From: DASYQV01 sp036005125
GTDB lineage: Bacteria; Acidobacteriota; Vicinamibacteria; Vicinamibacterales; UBA2999
Direction: 5' to 3'
Assembly (NCBI GenBank): GCA_036005125.1
Contig: DASYQV010000097.1
Location: 1-10,616 of the forward strand
DNA: 10,616 nucleotides
Shown: one piece after another, positions 7,026 through 10,616 of the stretch
Position numbering within the stretch: position 1 is the first letter of the stretch
How the letters are laid out: every line of letters begins with the position of its first letter
Notes under the pieces: model-generated
Told to the model about the DNA's origin: nothing
The model's input: the letters and a program-made list of their open reading frames with translations, nothing else
Database searches by the model: none
Position numbers and translations under genes: made by a program

Positions 7026-8339
7026 CTACCTGTGATCGAGCGAGCCGGACTCGTGACTCAGCGCGGCCACGCACGCAAGGCTGATCAAGGCGCTGATGGA
7101 AATGTAGGCTGCGACGGCGGTTGACGTGTGAAACTTGTCATACAGAAGCGTCGCAATGATAGGAGCCGGTCCGCCTGCCGTAATCGAGGCCAGCTGATAC
7201 CCGAGCGCCGATCCGCTGTAGCGCACCGATGCCGGAAAGCTCTCGGCGATGAACGTCGCCTGCGGGCCATACTGCAAATCGTGCGAGATCGCCGCGAGCA
7301 CGACGCCAATCAACATCAGGACCGGTGAGGCCGTGTCGAGAAACCTGAAATAGATGAACGGCACCACCGCCATCGTGATGCATCCGATCGCCGTCACGAG
7401 CCTTCGGCCATACAGATCGGACAGATGTCCGGCCCATGGGATCGTCACCAGTGAAATGAGCGACTGGATGATCACAAACGTCTGGATCCTCGTTCGAGAC
7501 ATACCCACAGCCTGCGTAGCGTAGGCGAGGACGTAGGTGCTGAACACGTAGAACGGCACGTGCTGACCTGTCCGCAGAAGCGCCGTCAGCACGACCTCGC
7601 GGCGGTAATTCCTGAACACGTCGACGAGCGGCGCCCGGACGACCTTTCCTTCCTGTTTCAGCTTCGAGAAGACGGGCGATTCGAGAATCCCGACGCGGAT
7701 GTACAAACCGACGGCCACCAGAACGACGCTGGCAAGAAATGGTACGCGCCAACCCCACGAAAGAAACGCCTCGTTGGGGAGGAGCACGTTCATGATCACC
7801 AGCGCAAGGTTGGCGAGCACCATCCCCGCCGGCGCGCCCCACTGCGCGAAGCTCGTCGTGAAGCCGCGCCGGTTCGGATCGCTCCATTCGCCCGCGATGA
7901 GCACCGAACCGCTCCACTCCCCACCCACGGCGATGCCCTGAATGGCACGACCGATCGTCAGCAGGACGGCGCCCCATATCCCGATGCTCGCGTAGCCCGG
8001 CACCAGGCCGATGGCCATCGTCGCGACCCCCATCAGAATGAGCGTGGTGACGAGCAGCGCCTTCCGACCGATCTGGTCCCCGTAGTGTCCGAACAGGGCG
8101 GCACCAACCGGCCGGGCGATGAAGCCCACGAAGAACGTGGAAAAGGCGAGCAGGGTGCCGACGAATGGATCGGAGCTCGGAAAGAACAACCGCGGAAACA
8201 CCAGCGCGGCAGCGACTCCGTACAGGAAGAAGTCGTACCACTCGATCGTGGTGCCGACCGCCGACGCGGTGACGGCGCGCACCAACATCTTCCGCCGCAT
8301 CGCGGCGTCAGGCAGCGTGGCGTAGGTTTGCGGCATCAT
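7026..8339 (-). CDS. MFS transporter, metabolite:H+ symporter (MHS) family
   Basis: This 437-residue inner-membrane protein has about 12 transmembrane helices and belongs to the MHS branch of the major facilitator superfamily (relatives KgtP, ShiA, ProP), which imports organic acids, amino-acid derivatives or osmolytes with protons. Diagnostic features are GTTIEWYDFFLYG in helix 1 (residues 29-41), the loop 2-3 motif GHYGDQIGRKALL (84-96), GRAIQGIAVGGEWSG (130-144), WGWRVPFLAS (195-204), and the second-half copy GHLSDLYGRRLV (304-315). The substrate is not predictable; neighbouring acyl-CoA ligase and VOC genes hint at a carboxylic acid. I chose ATG 8339 (8336 is one codon later) because GGAGG lies 12 nt upstream; an in-frame ATG at 8369 has no ribosome binding site and adds polar residues. 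The gene leads a two-gene operon with the VOC gene and is divergent from the ligase. Confidence 0.94.
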   Translation of the reverse strand: MMPQTYATLPDAAMRRKMLVRAVTASAVGTTIEWYDFFLYGVAAALVFPRLFFPSSDPFVGTLLAFSTFFVGFIARPVGAALFGHYGDQIGRKALLVTTLILMGVATMAIGLVPGYASIGIWGAVLLTIGRAIQGIAVGGEWSGSVLIAGEWSDPNRRGFTTSFAQWGAPAGMVLANLALVIMNVLLPNEAFLSWGWRVPFLASVVLVAVGLYIRVGILESPVFSKLKQEGKVVRAPLVDVFRNYRREVVLTALLRTGQHVPFYVFSTYVLAYATQAVGMSRTRIQTFVIIQSLISLVTIPWAGHLSDLYGRRLVTAIGCITMAVVPFIYFRFLDTASPVLMLIGVVLAAISHDLQYGPQATFIAESFPASVRYSGSALGYQLASITAGGPAPIIATLLYDKFHTSTAVAAYISISALISLACVAALSHESGSLDHR

Positions 8340-8410
8340 GATGGGCTCGGTCCTCCATTCACGGCCCACGCTCGAACGGTGGACCGCCGGCAGGGTATCA
8401 TACGCGCGGC
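8340..8410. promoter_or_regulatory. Divergent promoter region with symmetric -10-like element
   Basis: This 71-bp gap separates the divergent transporter and ligase genes. GTATCATAC at 8395-8403 is palindromic apart from its central base, giving TATCAT on the plus strand (8396-8401) and TATGAT on the minus strand (8402-8397), each 5 of 6 to the -10 consensus. The minus transcript would have a leader of about 50 nt that includes GGAGG (8352-8356). The plus transcript would start about at the ligase ATG, so it may be leaderless. No convincing -35 is seen in either direction. Confidence 0.4.
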
Positions 8411-10021
8411 ATGGATTATCAGTTGACGGTTCCCGCCATCATGCGACGCGCCGCCACGATGTATGCCAATGTGGCCGTTGTCAGCTGTACGGGTGACGGC
8501 GCGATTCATCGGTATCACTACGGCGACATGCTGCGGCGCGCGCGGCAGTTGGCCGTCGCGCTGCAGCGGCTTGGTGTCCGGGGCGGGGACCGGGTGGGCA
8601 CGATGGCATGGAATCATCACCAACACCTGGAAGCGTACTTCGCCGTTCCTGCCATTGGCGCCGTCCTGCACACGCTGAACCTGCGCCTTCACGCGAACGA
8701 CCTGGCGTACATCATCGAACACGGCGGCGACCGGGTGATTATCGTCGACAGCAGTCTCGTGCCGCTGCTTTCCCGGATTCGACTTCCCCATTCCGTCGAG
8801 CACATCGTCGTGATGGGCGAGGGTGAACTGCCCCCCGACGCGATTGAGTACGAGGCGCTCGTCGCCGGCGCCGATCCCGAGCGCTTCGAAGAGGCCCGAC
8901 CGGAGGAGCACAAGGCAGCCGCCATGTGCTACACGTCGGGTACGACCGGACGGCCGAAGGGTGTCGTCTACTCCCATCGCGCGATTGCGCTCCAGGCGAT
9001 GATCCTGACGACGGCGGACAGCATCGGGATACGCCGGCGCGACGTGGTCCTCGCGGTCGTTCCGATGTTTCATATCAACGGATGGTGCCTGCCGTTTGCC
9101 GCGGCGTTGGCAGGGGCAACGCTCGTGCTGCCGGGGGCCAGGCTCGAACCGGACGCCTTGTTGCGCCTCATCGCGTCGGAACGGGTCACCGTGAGTGCGG
9201 GAGTGCCGACGGTCTGGCTGGGCGTGCTCCACGCGCTCGACCGCGCCGCGGGGGCGCATGACGTCAGCACGCTGCGCACCCTTGTCATCGGCGGTTCGGC
9301 CGTTCCAAAAGCGCTGTTGCGTGGCTATCAGGAGCGATACGGGATAAAGGTGATGCAGGCGTGGGGGATGACGGAAACGACGTCCATCGCCACCGTCTGT
9401 ACTACGCCGCCCGAGCTGGATGACTCGACACAGGAGGCGCAGTACGCCTGGCGCGTCAAGCAGGGAACGGCGATGCCGTTCGTCGAAATCCGCGCGCGTA
9501 CGGATTACGGCCTCGCCCCGTGGGATGGAGAGACGATGGGCGAGCTCGAGGTGCGGGGACCTGCGGTTGCCACGGCCTATTACAACGAACCATCGGCATC
9601 CGATCGCTTCACAGACGACCACTGGTTTCGGACTGGCGACGTGGTCACCATTTCGCCGGGCGGCTGCATCGAGCTTCGCGATCGGTCGAAGGACCTGATC
9701 CGCTCGGGCGGGGAATGGATCAGTTCGGTGGCGCTCGAGAATGCGCTGATGGGCCATCCGGCCGTCGCCGAAGCCGCCGTCGTCGCGGTTCCCCATCCGA
9801 AATGGGACGAACGGCCGTTGGCGGTGGTGGTGCTGAAGCCGGGGCAGCAGGCGACCGAAGAGGAGTTGCGCGCGCACATCGCCCCCGACTTCGCGAAATG
9901 GTGGCTGCCGGACCGCATGGAGTTCATCGACGAAATCCCGCGGACGTCGACGGGCAAGTTCTTGAAATCCGCACTCCGCGAGCGCTTCCGGATGCGTTAC
10001 GCGCAAACGCTCGAGCGGTGA
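8411..10021 (+). CDS. AMP-forming acyl-CoA ligase (FadD/AlkK/DmdB-like)
   Basis: This complete 536-residue cytosolic member of the acyl-adenylate-forming superfamily would activate a carboxylic acid with ATP to an acyl-AMP and then a CoA thioester. Motifs in order are the ATP-binding loop YTSGTTGRPKG (174-184), PMFHINGW (218-225), IGGSAVP (293-299), WGMTETT (318-324), WFRTGD (405-410), DRSKDLIRSGGEWIS (424-438), and RTSTGKFLK (511-519) with the catalytic Lys516 of the mobile C-terminal domain. PMFHINGW and overall length fit the AlkK/medium-chain and DmdB-like groups rather than acetyl-CoA synthetase, but substrate cannot be fixed; fatty, aromatic or methylthio acids are all possible. ATG 8411 has only a weak AGGG 15 nt upstream, and a TATCAT box ends 9 nt before it, which fits leaderless translation. 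It is divergent from the transporter and convergent with the debranching enzyme gene. Confidence 0.95.
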   Translation: MDYQLTVPAIMRRAATMYANVAVVSCTGDGAIHRYHYGDMLRRARQLAVALQRLGVRGGDRVGTMAWNHHQHLEAYFAVPAIGAVLHTLNLRLHANDLAYIIEHGGDRVIIVDSSLVPLLSRIRLPHSVEHIVVMGEGELPPDAIEYEALVAGADPERFEEARPEEHKAAAMCYTSGTTGRPKGVVYSHRAIALQAMILTTADSIGIRRRDVVLAVVPMFHINGWCLPFAAALAGATLVLPGARLEPDALLRLIASERVTVSAGVPTVWLGVLHALDRAAGAHDVSTLRTLVIGGSAVPKALLRGYQERYGIKVMQAWGMTETTSIATVCTTPPELDDSTQEAQYAWRVKQGTAMPFVEIRARTDYGLAPWDGETMGELEVRGPAVATAYYNEPSASDRFTDDHWFRTGDVVTISPGGCIELRDRSKDLIRSGGEWISSVALENALMGHPAVAEAAVVAVPHPKWDERPLAVVVLKPGQQATEEELRAHIAPDFAKWWLPDRMEFIDEIPRTSTGKFLKSALRERFRMRYAQTLER

Positions 10022-10079
10022 GGGGTCAGACCGGGGGTCAGACCGGGGTCAGAACGGGGTCAGAACGGGGTCTGACCCC
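10022..10079 (+). repeat. 11-bp tandem repeat capped by a palindrome
   Basis: Directly after the ligase stop, GGGGTCAGAMC is repeated four times (10022-10032, 10033-10044 with one extra G, 10045-10055, 10056-10066). The first two end in ACC and the last two in AAC. A palindrome GGGGTC-T-GACCCC follows (10067-10079). Its right half, TCTGACCCC, is the reverse complement of the start of every unit, so RNA could pair in several registers. It lies between two convergent genes and could help end transcription, but there is no T-run. Confidence 0.85.
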
Positions 10080-10286
10080 AGTGATGGGTCGACTCAAGGT
10101 ACGCGGAATTTGCGCACGTCTAGGAACTGCTCGCTGCTGGGCTGAAGGCGCGGTGGCTCCGGCACCGCAGCCCGACGGCAAGACTTTGCGTCTCGAGCAC
10201 GTTACTCGCTCGTGCAGCACGCTGGATCACAGCCGCTTCATCTCATCTCCGCGTGTCCGCGCGCTGTGTCAGCAGATTCACGAGAA
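10080..10286. other. Short non-coding spacer between convergent genes
   Basis: I see no credible gene in these 207 bp. Small hairpins are present, such as CGCG-TGTC-CGCG and GATTC-ACGA-GAATC (10275-10288), the latter overlapping the stop of the debranching enzyme gene. None is followed by a T-run on either strand. Confidence 0.5.
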
Positions 10287-10616
10287 TCACCCCTCCGCCT
10301 GCAGCACCACCACCGACCGACCCCCCACCTCATGAGCCTCGCCGGCGTTCAGCCTGGTGCCGCCGCCCTCCCCGCGCGCATCGTCGGTCGCGATGACGCG
10401 GGTCCACGCGCTCGCCCAATTCGACGCCGGGAGCGTGAACGTCACCGGCTCCGAGTGTGCGTTGAACAGTACCATAAACCTCGCATCACGCACCGGCCGC
10501 CCGTCGGGATCGCGCTCGCGGAGCGCGGCACCGTTGACGTACACGCCAAGCGCCTTGCCGAAGCTCTGCTGCCACGCCTCGTCGTCCATCTCGCCGCCAT
10601 CGGGTTTGAACCACGC
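10287..10616 (-). CDS. glgX: Glycogen debranching enzyme GlgX/TreX, C-terminal fragment (cut by window edge)
   Basis: Only the last 109 residues are in the window; the reading frame stays open to 10616 and the gene continues beyond. The visible part matches the end of GlgX/TreX-type isoamylases of family GH13, which hydrolyse alpha-1,6 branches in glycogen or limit dextrins in the cytosol. It begins AWFKPDGGEMDDEAW, the conserved tail of the catalytic barrel region. After it comes the C-terminal beta-sandwich, with FGKALGVYVNG and then FMVLFNAHSEPVTFTLP, the typical hydrophobic strand and LLNAH-type motif. Catalytic residues lie outside the window. An internal ATG at 10589 is not the true start, since the homology extends upstream of it. 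It is convergent with the ligase and shows no link to the other genes. Confidence 0.85.
   Translation of the reverse strand, partial: AWFKPDGGEMDDEAWQQSFGKALGVYVNGAALRERDPDGRPVRDARFMVLFNAHSEPVTFTLPASNWASAWTRVIATDDARGEGGGTRLNAGEAHEVGGRSVVVLQAEG

Noticed and set aside
8340..8369. Ten-codon N-terminal extension of the transporter from ATG 8369
   Set aside because: There is no ribosome binding site before it, while GGAGG precedes 8339. MHS transporters usually begin with a short polar tail like the one after 8339.
8336..10006. 556-codon minus-strand open frame opposite the acyl-CoA ligase
   Set aside because: In register with the ligase, whose full set of adenylation motifs proves the plus strand is coding.
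10022..10079. CRISPR array
   Set aside because: The units are 11 bp, directly adjacent and without unique spacers.
10038..10220. 60-codon minus-strand open frame after the ligase
   Set aside because: Its end is made of the tandem repeat and it has no recognisable domain or convincing start.
10287..10589. Separate 100-residue small protein starting at ATG 10589
   Set aside because: The frame is open to the window edge and the upstream residues (AWFKPDGGE) continue the debranching enzyme homology, so it is the tail of a longer gene.

Overview
The window is a GC-rich, gene-dense piece of bacterial chromosome. Its gene content suggests a soil- or sediment-type Acidobacteriota relative, possibly Vicinamibacteria-like. 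The clues are a PSCyt/PSD-type secreted cytochrome (DUF1587/1595/1592/1588/1585), a DUF1552 partner, an exported ankyrin protein, a Tat-signal VOC protein, and short palindromic GC-rich intergenic repeats. Planctomycetota, Verrucomicrobiota or Myxococcota cannot be excluded from sequence alone. There are no rRNA, tRNA, CRISPR, phage or transposase genes.

Layout. (1) 5582 down to 6, minus strand: a three-gene operon. It encodes a two-haem c-type cytochrome with PSD domains, then a DUF1552 (HXXSHH) protein with a twin-arginine leader, then a secreted protein of about 11-12 ankyrin repeats. Gaps are 19 and 29 nt and each downstream gene has a recognisable ribosome binding site. All three products carry export signals, so the unit should act outside the cytoplasm. 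The biochemical role of these families is not established. (2) 5583-5999: a non-coding spacer with a candidate promoter for the operon and three copies of a 29-nt palindrome whose stems vary in a compensatory way. (3) 8339 down to 6000, minus strand: an MHS-type MFS transporter and, 6 bp later, an exported protein made of two tandem VOC (glyoxalase-fold) domains, each ending in the same cysteine-containing tail. (4) 8411-10021, plus strand: a FadD/AlkK/DmdB-like acyl-CoA ligase, divergent from the transporter across a 71-bp gap with a symmetric -10-like element. (5) 10022-10286: spacer beginning with an 11-bp tandem repeat capped by a palindrome. (6) 10287-10616, minus strand: the C-terminal end of a GlgX/TreX-type glycogen debranching enzyme, cut by the window edge.

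How the genes may work together (inference): the transporter and acyl-CoA ligase would suit uptake and CoA activation of an organic acid, with the envelope VOC protein acting on a related compound. The cytochrome/DUF1552/ankyrin operon looks like a separate envelope redox or hydrolytic system. I see no clearly new defence or mobile system. The points most worth a second look are the covarying palindromes, the duplicated cysteine tail in the VOC protein, the secreted cytochrome-DUF1552-ankyrin trio, and the divergent promoter region.
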